DNA of 30,446 nucleotides. Origin: a virus. Positions 1 through 8,295 of the stretch are shown one piece after another (the first letter of the stretch is position 1; each line of letters begins with the position of its first letter). A program made the translations under genes and the position numbers. The notes beneath the pieces are model-generated. The model did not search any database, was not told where the DNA came from, and saw only the letters and a program-made list of their open reading frames with translations. The stretch covers positions 1-30,446 of the IMG/VR virus record IMGVR_UViG_3300042868_010158; one strand, 5' to 3'.

Positions 1-81
1 GGTCACGCGCAACGCGCGATGTGTTTTTAGATGCGAATTTTTTAAGCAACTTTCTTTCTTACTTTAGGGGGCGGGAAAAGC
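1..81. other. Left-edge leader upstream of the terminase
   Basis: No complete gene fits here. A GC-rich inverted repeat (GCGC, AAC, GCGC at 7-17) followed by five T at 24-28 could be a weak terminator of an upstream gene. One frame is open from the window edge to a stop at 87-89 and could be the 3' end of a truncated upstream gene overlapping the terminase start. In lambda-like phages cos lies just before the small terminase gene, but nothing here can be recognised as cos from sequence alone. Confidence 0.25.
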
Positions 82-606
82 ATGGGTGAAATCGTCAATA
101 AAGCGCGGCTTTCCAAAATCTTGGGTAAGAGCGAAATGACCCTGACCACATGGCAGAAAGAAGGAATGCCGATAAAGGAAACGGGCGGGAAAAAAGGCAA
201 GTCGAATAATTACGACACCGCCGAGGTGATCGGCTGGATGCTTTTGAGATCCAACAACACGGCGCAAGCGATCGAGAAAGCCAAGCTGCGATTGGTGTTG
301 GCGCAGGCCGAGCTGGAAGAACTCAAGGTGCTGGAGAAGAAAGAGGAACTGATCCCGCTGGAGAAGATGCAATACATCCTCACCCACATGCTCGGAAAGT
401 TCCGGGCAAAAATCTTGGCCTTGCCCAGCAAGCTCGCCCCCCGTGTCGCAAATGAAAAAGAACCCAAGAAGGTTGAAAAAATCCTCACCGTCGCGTGCCA
501 CGAAGTATTGAGCGAGCTTGCAAATAATGACCTTGAACCTGACACCACGCCAAAAAGCAGCAGCTCAAAAGGCGTTAAAAATACTCGCACCGCCGCCGCT
601 TCTTAA
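82..606 (+). CDS. terS: Terminase small subunit (Nu1-like)
   Basis: This 174-residue protein is the DNA-recognition subunit of the packaging motor, which binds the packaging site and hands DNA to the large subunit. Residues about 4-57 form a Nu1/MerR-like winged helix (KARLSKILGKSEMTLTTWQ, then a basic wing GGKKGKSNNYDTAEVIGW). Residues about 60-110 are a charged helical region rich in A, E, L and K, suited to oligomerisation, and the tail is basic and Ser/Thr-rich. The ATG follows a purine-rich AGGGGGCGGGAAAAG. The 3' end overlaps the large-subunit gene by about 80 bases, which suggests translational coupling. The position next to a lambda gpA-type large subunit supports the call. Confidence 0.85.
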   Translation: MGEIVNKARLSKILGKSEMTLTTWQKEGMPIKETGGKKGKSNNYDTAEVIGWMLLRSNNTAQAIEKAKLRLVLAQAELEELKVLEKKEELIPLEKMQYILTHMLGKFRAKILALPSKLAPRVANEKEPKKVEKILTVACHEVLSELANNDLEPDTTPKSSSSKGVKNTRTAAAS

Positions 607-2419
607 ACTATCGGAATGGGCAGATGCGTACCGTTACTTATCCAGCGAGGCCAGCGCCGAGCCGGGTAAGTTCATTGTCGCGCGCGCGCCGTACCAGCGC
701 GAGATCATGGATGCATGCAGCGATGGTGAGGTTGAGGAAGTGATCCTCATCATGGCATCGCAGACCGGCAAAACCGAGATCTTTAACTGCGCCATCGGCT
801 ACTTTATCCATCAGGATCCGGCACCGATAATGATGGTGCAGCCCACCAAGGAAATGGGCGAAGCGTGGAGCAAGGATCGCTTGGTACCGATGGTGCGCGA
901 CACTCCCGTGCTGAATGAATTGATGCACATCGATACCAAGCGTGACGGGGAAAACACGATACTGCACAAGCGTTTCCCCGGCGGCAACCTCACCATCGCG
1001 GGCGCAAACTCGCCCGCATCGCTGGCCTCGCGCCCCAAGCGGATCATGGTGCTGGATGAGGTTGATCGCTATCCGATGTCGGCAAAGAAAGAGGGGCGCC
1101 CATCCAAGCTCGCCATCAAACGTACCACCACGTTTTGGAACCGCAAGATCCTGAAATCATCCAGCCCTACTATCAAGGGTGAGAGCGAGATCGAGGATGA
1201 TTACGAGAGCAGCGACAAGCGGAAATACTGGATCCAATGCCCGCATTGCGGCGAGAAACAAAAGATGCTTTTCGAGCAACTGAAATGGCCGGATGGTGAG
1301 CCAGAAAAAGCCGTGTATGTGTGCAGCGAGAACGGTTGCATCATGACCGATGGGGATAAATACTACATGCTCCAGCACGGCGAGTGGCGCGCCGAGGCAC
1401 CATTCAAAGGCCGCGCGGGTTTCCACCTGTCATCGCTTTATTCGCCCTGGGTAAAGTTTGGTGATTTCGCCAAGCGGTTTGTGGAATCCAAGAGCGACCC
1501 CGAGAAACTCAAGGTGTTCATCAACACCGACCTTGCCGAAACATACGAGGAAAACCTTGATGGTGACGGGATCGATGAGAACGAGATCACCAACCGCGTG
1601 GAGGATTATGAGCATGCGCCTGCTGGCGTGCTGCTCATCACGGCATCGGTGGACGTGCAGGATGATCGCCTTGAGGTGGAAATCTGTGGGTGGGGCGTGG
1701 ATGAGGAAAGCTGGTCAATCCAGTACGCGGTGATCCATGGTGATCCAGGCACCAAGCAGGTATGGCAGGATCTCGATCACCTGCTGGAGGAACCCATACA
1801 GCATGCGCGGTATGACCCCATGCGCATCGAGTGCGTGTGCGTCGATGCGGGTGGTCACCATGCCGATGCGGTTTATACCTACACCAAGCTCAAGCAGAAA
1901 CAGGGGCGGCGCTTCTTTGCGGTGCGCGGCTCATCCACCAGCGGCAAGCCCATCATCAGCAAGCCAAGCAATAACAATGCGCAGCGCGTAAAGTTATTTT
2001 TCATCGGCACCGATACCGCCAAGGATACTATTTTCTCACGGCTCAAACTCACCGAGGATGGCGCAGGCTATTGCCATTTCCCCGCACACTACCCCGAGCA
2101 TTATTTCACCGGGCTGGTTTCCGAGAAGCTGGTGAAGCGTTACACCAAAGGCCGCACCACCAAAGCCTATGTAAAGAAAACAGCCAGCGCCCGAAACGAG
2201 CCGCTGGATCTGCGCGTGTATAATCTGGCCGCGCTCAAAATCCTCAACCCAAACTGGAAGGCAGTGAAGCTGCTCAAGGAAAAGAACCTCGAAAAGAAAC
2301 AGGGTGAAAAAAAGCCTCCCCCGCACTCGGCGAACGTACCCCATACTACGAAAGAAAAGCAGCCTGCGAGCAAAGCGCGAAGCAGGAAGAATCAAGGCTT
2401 TGTAAACAGATGGCGGTAA
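527..2419 (+). CDS. terL: Terminase large subunit (lambda gpA family)
   Basis: This is the ATPase and nuclease of the DNA packaging motor (about 630 residues, normal for the GpA family). Counting from the ATG at 527, a Walker A-like SQTGKT lies at 78-83 and a Walker B RIMVLDEVD around 172-180. A four-cysteine zinc ribbon (CPHC, then CSENGC) lies near 235-275. The C-terminal nuclease domain carries the acidic motifs ASVDVQDDRLE and CVCVDAGG. A TTG at 518 is in frame three codons earlier; the ATG at 527 is preferred. The gene overlaps the small-subunit gene, and the connector gene starts four bases after its stop. The C-terminus is a long Lys/Pro-rich tail. Confidence 0.95.
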   Translation: MTLNLTPRQKAAAQKALKILAPPPLLKLSEWADAYRYLSSEASAEPGKFIVARAPYQREIMDACSDGEVEEVILIMASQTGKTEIFNCAIGYFIHQDPAPIMMVQPTKEMGEAWSKDRLVPMVRDTPVLNELMHIDTKRDGENTILHKRFPGGNLTIAGANSPASLASRPKRIMVLDEVDRYPMSAKKEGRPSKLAIKRTTTFWNRKILKSSSPTIKGESEIEDDYESSDKRKYWIQCPHCGEKQKMLFEQLKWPDGEPEKAVYVCSENGCIMTDGDKYYMLQHGEWRAEAPFKGRAGFHLSSLYSPWVKFGDFAKRFVESKSDPEKLKVFINTDLAETYEENLDGDGIDENEITNRVEDYEHAPAGVLLITASVDVQDDRLEVEICGWGVDEESWSIQYAVIHGDPGTKQVWQDLDHLLEEPIQHARYDPMRIECVCVDAGGHHADAVYTYTKLKQKQGRRFFAVRGSSTSGKPIISKPSNNNAQRVKLFFIGTDTAKDTIFSRLKLTEDGAGYCHFPAHYPEHYFTGLVSEKLVKRYTKGRTTKAYVKKTASARNEPLDLRVYNLAALKILNPNWKAVKLLKEKNLEKKQGEKKPPPHSANVPHTTKEKQPASKARSRKNQGFVNRWR

Positions 2420-2422
2420 ATC

Positions 2423-2971
2423 ATGGCCGATACGGCAAGCACAGAACCCGTTTATTTTATCGCGGGCGATACGGTGAAATGGCAGATGGCGCTCGCCGAT
2501 TACAAGGCCAGCGATGGCTGGGCATTGAGCTACGCACTGCGCGGCCCAAGTAACATCAACCTCACCACCACCGCTGTGGGTGCCGAGCATCTGGTTACCA
2601 TCCCCGCCGCCACCAGCGCCGCATACAAAGCGGGTACCTATGCGTTTGATTCGTATGTCACCAAGGGCGCGGAACGCTACACGGTGGGCAGTGGCTATAT
2701 CGAAATCAAGGCCAACCTCGCAACCCTTACCGCATTCACCGACCGACTGCTCACGTTGCAGGCCGATATCGATGCCATCAATGCGTGGATGGGCAAGAAC
2801 TATAACTATGCCAGCTATGCCATCGGCGGGCGCTCGATGAATAAATACAGCGTGACCGAGCTCTATACCCTGCGCGGCGCAATGATGGCCGAGCTGAGTG
2901 GCTTGAAAGATGCCGAGAAAATCCGCCGTGGCCTTGGTACCAGCAAACTTATCCGCGTGAGGTTCAACTAA
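2423..2971 (+). CDS. gpW-like head-tail connector with N-terminal beta domain
   Basis: The 182-residue protein has two parts. Residues 1 to about 95 are beta-rich (GDTVKWQMALADYKASDGWA, then TIPAATSAAYKAGTYAF) and resemble the Ig/BppU-like domain of small phage baseplate proteins; the protein at 28798 has a similar layout. Residues about 100-182 look like gpW: a helix, then YAIGGRSMNKYSVTELYTLR, a second helix and a basic C-terminus. In lambda, gpW lies between terminase and portal and joins head to tail, and this gene is in exactly that place. Its stop codon overlaps the portal ATG (TAATG). The gpW part rests on pattern and position; the role of the N-terminal domain is unknown. Confidence 0.65.
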   Translation: MADTASTEPVYFIAGDTVKWQMALADYKASDGWALSYALRGPSNINLTTTAVGAEHLVTIPAATSAAYKAGTYAFDSYVTKGAERYTVGSGYIEIKANLATLTAFTDRLLTLQADIDAINAWMGKNYNYASYAIGGRSMNKYSVTELYTLRGAMMAELSGLKDAEKIRRGLGTSKLIRVRFN

Positions 2972-4464
2972 TGTTCGGGCTATCGTTTTGGAAAAAGCGC
3001 AAGCAGCAGGCCTCGCGCCCGCCGCTGCAACGTAACTTTGCCGCCGCAAAGATTGATCGGCTCACGCAAAGCTGGGGTGGCGTAACGGGTAATTCCGATG
3101 CGGTCACCAGCACCTCACTTGCGCGGCTGCGCGCACGCTCGCGCCAGCTCGCCGTTGATAACGATTATGCCCGCCGCTTTTACAAGCTGCTGCGTTCCAA
3201 TGTGGTGGGGCCGCAGGGCATCGGCATGCAGGTGCGTGCCATTTACAAGGAAGGCAAAGGCAGCGTGGTGTATGACGATGATGCCAATAAGTTAATTGAA
3301 AAGAACTGGTACGAGTGGGCAGGCAAGAAGCACTGCACCGTTGATGGGCGGCTTTCGTTGATTGATGTGCAGCAGATGCTCATCGAAACCGTAGCCAAAG
3401 ATGGCGAGATCCTCGTGCGCAAGGTGCGTGGCCGTAACTCGGGCAACCCGTTCGGGTTCGCCCTGCAACTGCTGGAGGCTGACCACCTCAACGAGAATTA
3501 CAACACCACAATGAGCAACGGCAACAAGGTGCGCATGGGCATCGAATACAACGAGTGGGATAGGCCTGTTGCCTACCATGTGTTGAACCGCCACCCAGGC
3601 GAAATAGTTGGCACGGCATACCATGCAGAAAAATATGACCGCATCCCCGCCACCGATATCCTGCACCTGTTCTTTTCCGAACGCCCATCACAATCACGCG
3701 GATTACCGTGGATGATTTCCGCCATGCGCCGCATGCGCATGCTTGGTACCTATGAGGAAAACGAGCTCGTGGCCGCAGGCGTTGCTGCATCCAAGATGGG
3801 GTTTTTCACCTCCACGGATGGCACCGAGTATAAAGGCACCGATGAGGATGCCGATGGCAATCTCATCACCGAGGCCGAGCCGGGGCTGTTTGAGCAACTG
3901 CCCGCTGGCGTAAAGTTTGAGGCATGGGATCCGCAGCACCCCACCACCTCTTTCGGCACGTTTATTAAAACGATGCTGCGCGGTGCGGCATCAGGCATGG
4001 GCGTTAGCTACAACACGCTCGCCAATGACCTTGAGGGTGTGAACTTTTCCTCGATTCGCTCGGGTACGCTTGAGGAACGTGAAATGTGGAAGATCATGCA
4101 AACGTGGATGATCGAGCATTTCTTTACGGACGTTTTCGAGAACTGGTTGCTCATGGCGTTGACCACTCAAAAAATCCCCCTCCCGCTGGCGAAGTTTGAG
4201 AAGTTTAATAGTCCTGTGTGGAGGCCTCGCGGTTGGTCATGGGTTGATCCTCTTAAAGAGGTGAAATCCAACATCGAGGCAGTCAACGCAGGCTTTATGA
4301 GCGCGCAGGATGTGGCGAGCCAGCAAGGGCAGGATATCGAGGATATCTATGCGCAGTTGGCACTTGAGCAATCGTTGCGAGAAAAGCACGGCGTGACACT
4401 CGGCGAACCGGACTTGCAGGGAATGCAGGCGACACTTGAAGTGGGGAAAGAAGATGAAGAATAA
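2971..4464 (+). CDS. Portal protein (lambda gpB family)
   Basis: This 497-residue protein forms the dodecameric ring at the unique capsid vertex through which DNA enters and leaves. Family hallmarks are the early RARSRQLAVDNDYARRFYKL segment, the VVGPQGIGMQV stretch, the FALQLLEADHLNENYN segment and ILHLFFSERPSQSRGLPWM. The mid-to-late GAASGMGVSYNTLANDLEG is the very conserved region of Phage_portal_2. Length is normal. The ATG overlaps the previous stop (TAATG). The last 11 bases overlap the start of the protease-capsid gene, in keeping with tight coupling of head genes. Confidence 0.93.
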   Translation: MFGLSFWKKRKQQASRPPLQRNFAAAKIDRLTQSWGGVTGNSDAVTSTSLARLRARSRQLAVDNDYARRFYKLLRSNVVGPQGIGMQVRAIYKEGKGSVVYDDDANKLIEKNWYEWAGKKHCTVDGRLSLIDVQQMLIETVAKDGEILVRKVRGRNSGNPFGFALQLLEADHLNENYNTTMSNGNKVRMGIEYNEWDRPVAYHVLNRHPGEIVGTAYHAEKYDRIPATDILHLFFSERPSQSRGLPWMISAMRRMRMLGTYEENELVAAGVAASKMGFFTSTDGTEYKGTDEDADGNLITEAEPGLFEQLPAGVKFEAWDPQHPTTSFGTFIKTMLRGAASGMGVSYNTLANDLEGVNFSSIRSGTLEEREMWKIMQTWMIEHFFTDVFENWLLMALTTQKIPLPLAKFEKFNSPVWRPRGWSWVDPLKEVKSNIEAVNAGFMSAQDVASQQGQDIEDIYAQLALEQSLREKHGVTLGEPDLQGMQATLEVGKEDEE

Positions 4465-6337
4465 CGAGATCCGCAAAGACACAGTGCAAGCAGGGATCCT
4501 TTACCGCGCCGCCGAGTTGGGCGCGATCAACGAGGATGACCGCACCGTTGAGCTTTCATTCTCTAGCGAGGCAAGCGTTGATCGCTATTTCGGCGCAGAG
4601 ATCCTCGACCATACCAATAAAAGCGTCATGCTCGACTGGTTCAATACTGGCCGCGCACCGCTACTTTCCGACCATGACACTACCAAGCAAGTCGGAATTA
4701 TCCAACAGGCTGAAATTGGCAAAGACCGCCGTGGAAAGGCGGTTGTGCGTTTTGGAAAAGGCGCGCAGGCCGATGCTGAGTTTCAGGATGTCAAAGATGG
4801 TATTCGCGTCAACGTATCCGTTGGCTACCGGATCCATCAAATGATTCTAGAGGAAGAAAAGGGAAGTGATGCTGTGTACCGCGTCACCAAGTGGGAACCT
4901 TTAGAAATCTCTCTCGTTTCCATTCCAGCAGATCAATCGGTGGGAGTCGGTCGATCAACGGAGGAAAAGTGGGATATCGAAATCATCCAACGAAAACAAA
5001 CCAACAAAACGGAGATTAAAATTATGGATAATCCTACCCCAGCCCCCGCGACCGTACCGGCCGCAGCGGCAATCAACGAGGCAACGCTGCGCGCTGCTTT
5101 CGCTAAAGAGAACGAAACCCGCACCAACGAGATCATGGCACTGGCCAAGCGTCACAACATGATCGATAAAGGTGCAGAGTTCATTGCTACCAACAAATCG
5201 GCTGATGAGTTCCGCACGCATGTGCTGGAAAATATCGGCGCGATTAAGCCCATCAGCACCGTGACCCAAGAAGTTGGGTTGACCGATAAGGAAGCGCGTA
5301 ACTTTAGCTTCCTGCGTGCCATTGCCGCACTGGCGAACCCTACGGATCGCAAGGCGCAAGAGGCTGCTAAGTTTGAGCGTGAGTGCAGTGAAGCCGCAGC
5401 AGCCAAGTATGGCAAAGAGGCCCGTGGCTTCTTGGTACCTAACGAAGTGCTGAAACGCGATCTGTTGGTTGGTACGCCTACCGCAGGTGGTAACCTCGTG
5501 CAGACCGACCTGCTCGCGGGCAGCTTCATCGACGTGCTGCGCAACAAGCTGATCCTCAATGAGCTTGGCATCACCGTGCTTACCGGGCTGCAAGGGCCGG
5601 TGGCGATCCCTCGTAAATCGGCATCGTCCACGGCCTATTGGGTTGCGGAAAACGGTGCAGTGACCGAGAGCCAGCCTGCGTTCGATCAAGTCACCATGTC
5701 GCCCAAAACCGTGGGCGCTTTGGTGGATATCAGCCGCCGTATGTTCCTGCAATCCAGCCCCGATATCGAGAGCCTGGTACGCATGGATATCATCGACACG
5801 CTGGCCGTTGCGCTGGACGCTGCTGGTATTTCCGGCACGGGTGCATCGAACCAACCGCGCGGCATTCTCAACACCGTAGGCATCGGCTCGGTAGCGGGTG
5901 GCACCAACGGTGCCAACGTCACCTGGCAGAACGTGGTGGATCTTGAGGCTGCTGTTGGCACCGCAAACGCGGATGTGGGCAACCTTGCTTACCTCACGAA
6001 CGCGAAACAGCGCGGTAAGTTCAAGGGCATCACGAAAACGTCGCCTGCTACCAGCTTTATCTGGGATGGTGGCGAAGCGCCAGTGAACGGCTACGCGTGC
6101 GGCATTTCCAGCCAAGTACCATCCAACCTCACCAAGGGTACTAGCGTTGGCGTTGCCTCGGCCATCCTGTTCGGTAACTGGGCGGATCTGGTGCTCGGCC
6201 TGTGGGGCGGCTTGGATCTCATCATCGATAACTCGACGGGCTCGGCAGCGGGTACGGTTCGCGTTGTCGCGCTGCAAGATGCTGACTATGGCGTGCGCCA
6301 AGCTGCATCGTTCGCAGCAATGCAAGACGCACTCTAG
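4454..6337 (+). CDS. Prohead protease / HK97 major capsid protein fusion
   Basis: A single 627-residue frame encodes two head proteins. Residues 1 to about 165 are an HK97-type prohead serine protease with probable catalytic His74 (LLSDHD), Ser122 (RVNVSVGYR) and the ELSLV-like EISLVSIPAD near 151-160. Residues from about 190 onward are a scaffold-like helical stretch (about 200-270) and then the HK97 capsid fold, with GFLVPNEVLKR, GTPTAGGNLVQ, the VAIPRKS loop, and AYWVAENGAVTESQPAFDQV before VDISRRMF. The ATG at 4454 has a strong GGGGAAAGA upstream; an upstream in-frame TTG at 4436 is less likely. An internal ATG at 5024 could give capsid protein alone. Protease-capsid fusions are known in other phages. 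Confidence 0.9.
   Translation: MKNNEIRKDTVQAGILYRAAELGAINEDDRTVELSFSSEASVDRYFGAEILDHTNKSVMLDWFNTGRAPLLSDHDTTKQVGIIQQAEIGKDRRGKAVVRFGKGAQADAEFQDVKDGIRVNVSVGYRIHQMILEEEKGSDAVYRVTKWEPLEISLVSIPADQSVGVGRSTEEKWDIEIIQRKQTNKTEIKIMDNPTPAPATVPAAAAINEATLRAAFAKENETRTNEIMALAKRHNMIDKGAEFIATNKSADEFRTHVLENIGAIKPISTVTQEVGLTDKEARNFSFLRAIAALANPTDRKAQEAAKFERECSEAAAAKYGKEARGFLVPNEVLKRDLLVGTPTAGGNLVQTDLLAGSFIDVLRNKLILNELGITVLTGLQGPVAIPRKSASSTAYWVAENGAVTESQPAFDQVTMSPKTVGALVDISRRMFLQSSPDIESLVRMDIIDTLAVALDAAGISGTGASNQPRGILNTVGIGSVAGGTNGANVTWQNVVDLEAAVGTANADVGNLAYLTNAKQRGKFKGITKTSPATSFIWDGGEAPVNGYACGISSQVPSNLTKGTSVGVASAILFGNWADLVLGLWGGLDLIIDNSTGSAAGTVRVVALQDADYGVRQAASFAAMQDAL
5011..5026 (+). promoter_or_regulatory. 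Internal ribosome binding site and start for capsid protein
   Basis: Inside the protease-capsid fusion, GGAG (5011-5014) sits nine bases before an in-frame ATG at 5024. Starting there gives a 437-residue protein beginning MDNPTPAPAT, which is a typical scaffold-plus-capsid length. The codons before it (KQTNKTEIKI) look like a translated intergenic leader and are unlike the flanking domains. Whether this start is used is inference. Confidence 0.5.
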
Positions 6338-6350
6338 GATAACTAGGGTG

Positions 6351-6390
6351 GTGGGGCTGGCGGAGCAGTACGCCAGCCCCACTACGTTTT
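6351..6390 (+). terminator. Strong hairpin after the capsid gene
   Basis: A perfect 12-bp inverted repeat (GTGGGGCTGGCG at 6351-6362, its complement at 6371-6382) has an 8-base loop. It is followed by ACG and TTTT at 6387-6390. It begins 14 bases after the capsid stop codon. It is likely an intrinsic terminator, or a partial one or mRNA 3' stabiliser that raises capsid expression relative to downstream tail genes. Confidence 0.7.
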
Positions 6391-6400
6391 CAAACTGCAT

Positions 6401-6421
6401 GTAACGCAACCAAGAGGTTAC
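6401..6421 (+). promoter_or_regulatory. Ribosome binding site held in a small hairpin
   Basis: GTAAC (6401-6405) and GTTAC (6417-6421) form a 5-bp stem whose loop carries most of the Shine-Dalgarno AAGAGG (6412-6417) for the ATG at 6423. Similar AGAGGTTA leaders precede the genes at 7933 and 10029. A role in translation control is inference. Confidence 0.35.
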
Positions 6422-6422
6422 C

Positions 6423-6722
6423 ATGAAAGTCAAGATTACAAGCGCCTGCGCCGGGGAAAACGGCGAACACCTTGCCGAAGGCACCACGCCCACCGTTGAT
6501 GATGAATTGGGTAAAGCACTCATCCGTTCGGGCCGTGCAAAAAGCATCGGTGAGGATGAGGAAGATGAGCAAGGCGGCACCGATGAGGTGACCGAGCTGC
6601 TCAAGAAAACCAAAGACGAGCTGCTCGATATCGCCGCCGCCGAAAAAGCGGATGCCAATAAGACCATGAACAAGAACGAAATCGCGCAGGCGATTATCCT
6701 CAAACGCAGCGCAGCGGCGTAA
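6423..6722 (+). CDS. Small head protein with C-terminal SAP/HeH-like segment
   Basis: This 99-residue acidic protein follows the capsid gene. Residues 1 to about 42 (MKVKITSACAGENGEHLAEG, then LGKALIRSGRAKSI) resemble the short Mu gp35/FluMu-type proteins found beside capsid genes. An acidic linker (GEDEEDEQGG) follows. The C-terminal KTKDELLDIAAAEKADANKT and NEIAQAIILKRS resemble a Rho-N/HeH/SAP-like helix-extension-helix. The start has a clear AAGAGG six bases upstream. The function is not established; a head decoration, head completion or nucleic-acid-binding role fits the position. Confidence 0.65.
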   Translation: MKVKITSACAGENGEHLAEGTTPTVDDELGKALIRSGRAKSIGEDEEDEQGGTDEVTELLKKTKDELLDIAAAEKADANKTMNKNEIAQAIILKRSAAA

Positions 6723-6723
6723 C

Positions 6724-7041
6724 ATGGCATTTAAGGAAGATTTTTCTATCTTCTTTGACACCGATGGATTCGGGGTGGAGTTCACCTATACCCCATCCAT
6801 CGGTGCATCACTCACATGCAAGGGCATCTTTGATAGCGCTTACAGCGCCGCGCGCGGTGGCGAGGTTGATATCGCCAGCCAGCAGCCGCAGATCGAATAC
6901 GAAACCGCCGCCATCCCCGAACCTACCTATGGTGAGTTCGTGACCGTTGCAGGAAAGCAATACACCATCGTGGGCATCGAACCCGATGGCACGGGCACCA
7001 CCACCCTCAAGCTGGAAGAAACAGACGATGACGCATGCTAG
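6724..7041 (+). CDS. Head-tail joining protein (gpFII-like)
   Basis: This 105-residue protein begins MAFKEDFSIFFDTDGFGVEF and contains SAYSAARGGEVDIASQQPQI, GEFVTVAGKQYTIVGIEPDG and TLKLEE. That is the layout of the lambda gpFII / head-tail attachment family, a small beta-barrel that joins the completed head to the tail. It starts one base after the previous stop with no clear Shine-Dalgarno, so it is probably translated by coupling. The last 14 bases overlap the next gene. The place between the head genes and the gpU-like gene matches the lambda order. Confidence 0.75.
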   Translation: MAFKEDFSIFFDTDGFGVEFTYTPSIGASLTCKGIFDSAYSAARGGEVDIASQQPQIEYETAAIPEPTYGEFVTVAGKQYTIVGIEPDGTGTTTLKLEETDDDAC

Positions 7042-7471
7042 GGATCAGATCCGCGATGCAGTGCTGGCCGCTGTAACCGGCCTCACCACCACCAAAAAAA
7101 ATGCATTCGCCTCGCGTGTGCATCCCGTGAATGACAACGATCTACCGTGCGTGCTGGTGTTCACCCGCGAGGAAACCAGCGAACCCATCACCATGGCACA
7201 GCCGCGCACCATGCAAAGCACGCTTACCGTGATGGTTGAGGGATATGTCAAACTCACCAACGGCTACGATGACAAGCTGGATAAAATAAGCGTTGAGGTC
7301 ACCAAGGCCATTTATAATAGCACCTCCCTGCGTGCAGTGGTTCGGGATATTTTCTTATCTAACACGGCAATCACTTTGATTGGTGATGTCGAAAAACCCG
7401 TGGCGGTTGTGTCCATGAGTTTTACGGCGGAATACCAAACCAAAGAGAACGACCCAGAAACACTTGTTTAG
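7028..7471 (+). CDS. Tail terminator / minor tail protein (gpU-like)
   Basis: This 147-residue protein begins MTHARDQIRDAVLAAVTGLT and continues with FASRVHPVNDNDLPCVLVFT, a pattern common to phage tail completion proteins that cap the head-proximal end of the tail. The ATG at 7028 lies inside the 3' end of the gpFII-like gene and has GGAAGAA upstream. A frame reaching back to 6947 is open but lies wholly over the upstream gene. The position just before the tail tube gene supports the role. Sequence identity with lambda gpU itself is not visible, so the assignment is by family pattern and order. Confidence 0.7.
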   Translation: MTHARDQIRDAVLAAVTGLTTTKKNAFASRVHPVNDNDLPCVLVFTREETSEPITMAQPRTMQSTLTVMVEGYVKLTNGYDDKLDKISVEVTKAIYNSTSLRAVVRDIFLSNTAITLIGDVEKPVAVVSMSFTAEYQTKENDPETLV

Positions 7472-7482
7472 GAGAACTGATT

Positions 7483-7896
7483 ATGGCTACTCGCGTTGGT
7501 AAAGATGGCATTGTACGGATTGGATCCACCCCGGTCACCATCGCGGAAACCCGCGAATGGCAGTTGGAAACCACGGGGGAAACCACCGATTCCAGCAGCA
7601 TGAACACCGTGACCAGCAACGGCGGCTGGCGCACGAAAGTGGCCACGCTGAAAACATGGGCGGGATCGATCACCTGTTTTTGGGATCCTACCGATACCAC
7701 AGGCCAGCAAGCGCTGGATGCAGGGGTTAGCGTTGATCTCAAGCTCTACCCCGAGGGCAACACCACGGGCGATGCATTTTTCAGCGGCACGGCAATCGTG
7801 ACCGGCGTAACCCGTTCGGCCACGCTTGAAGGCTTGGTTGAGGCGGTGTTCGCGTTTGAAGGCACGGGCGCACTCACCGAGGCGGTAGCACCGTAA
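7483..7896 (+). CDS. Major tail tube protein
   Basis: This 137-residue protein forms the stacked hexamer rings of the tail tube. It is beta-rich and begins MATRVGKDGIVRIGSTPVTI. The pattern of TREWQLETTGETTDSSSM, WAGSITCFWDPTDTTGQQAL and LKLYPEGNTTGDAFFSGTA is typical of TP901-like or GTA-like tube subunits. GGAG eight bases before the ATG is a good ribosome binding site. It lies between the tail terminator and the tail assembly chaperone genes, the usual siphophage order. Confidence 0.85.
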   Translation: MATRVGKDGIVRIGSTPVTIAETREWQLETTGETTDSSSMNTVTSNGGWRTKVATLKTWAGSITCFWDPTDTTGQQALDAGVSVDLKLYPEGNTTGDAFFSGTAIVTGVTRSATLEGLVEAVFAFEGTGALTEAVAP

Positions 7897-7932
7897 TACT
7901 GGCGGATTCACAACAACTATAGAGGTTAAGTT

Positions 7933-8295
7933 ATGGCGAACACTACAGCAATTGACCGCGTAAAAGCGCACTACAAGCGGTTGGTGGATGAACCCAAGGT
8001 GATCCGCGTGCCAGAGTGGGATCAAGATGGTGATGAGTTTACCGTATATGCATCGCCACTGACGATCGCCGAGCGCATTAAGCTCAACCGACTCTCTGCC
8101 AATTCAATCGAAATGGCCGTTGAGGTGTTGATCCTTAAAGCCAAGGACGTAAACGGCGAGGCATATTTCACCCGTGAGCATAAACAGGATCTCATGCGCA
8201 GCGGCGATAGCGAAGTGATCCGCCGCATCGCGCAGGAAATCGTGGATGGTTCGCTCACCGATGCGGAACGAGTGGAACAAGCCGAGGGAAACTAA
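7933..8295 (+). CDS. Tail assembly chaperone, short product (gpG-like)
   Basis: This 120-residue protein is the first of two chaperone products that bind the tape measure protein during tail assembly and are absent from the virion. Hallmarks are the N-terminal KVIRVPEWDQDGDEFTVYAS and PLTIAERIKLNRL, then an acidic helical C-terminus ending in VEQAEGN. Just before the stop lies the slippery heptamer GGGAAAC, from which a -1 shift adds a gpT-like tail. The leader AGAGGTTAAGTT matches those at 6423 and 10029. The position between tail tube and tape measure is diagnostic. Confidence 0.85.
   Translation: MANTTAIDRVKAHYKRLVDEPKVIRVPEWDQDGDEFTVYASPLTIAERIKLNRLSANSIEMAVEVLILKAKDVNGEAYFTREHKQDLMRSGDSEVIRRIAQEIVDGSLTDAERVEQAEGN
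8286..8292 (+). other. Programmed -1 ribosomal frameshift site GGGAAAC
   Basis: In the zero frame the ribosome reads GAG GGA AAC TAA. The heptamer G-GGA-AAC fits the X-XXY-YYZ rule, and both tRNAs can re-pair one base back on GGG and AAA. The next codon becomes CTA instead of the stop TAA, and the frame stays open to 8459. Lambda uses GGGAAAG at the same place between G and T. A weak stem (CGAGG at 8297-8301 with CCTCG at 8327-8331) could stimulate the shift. The heptamer is seen directly; its use is inferred. Confidence 0.85.

Noticed and set aside
2036-3049. 337-codon minus-strand frame over terminase, connector and portal
   Set aside because: It crosses three well-supported genes and has no recognisable domain.
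4955-6730. 591-codon minus-strand frame opposite the capsid gene
   Set aside because: It is antisense to the certain protease-capsid gene and two more genes, its product is low-complexity and Cys/Ser/Arg-rich without motifs, and such long antisense frames follow from the codon bias of GC-rich genes.
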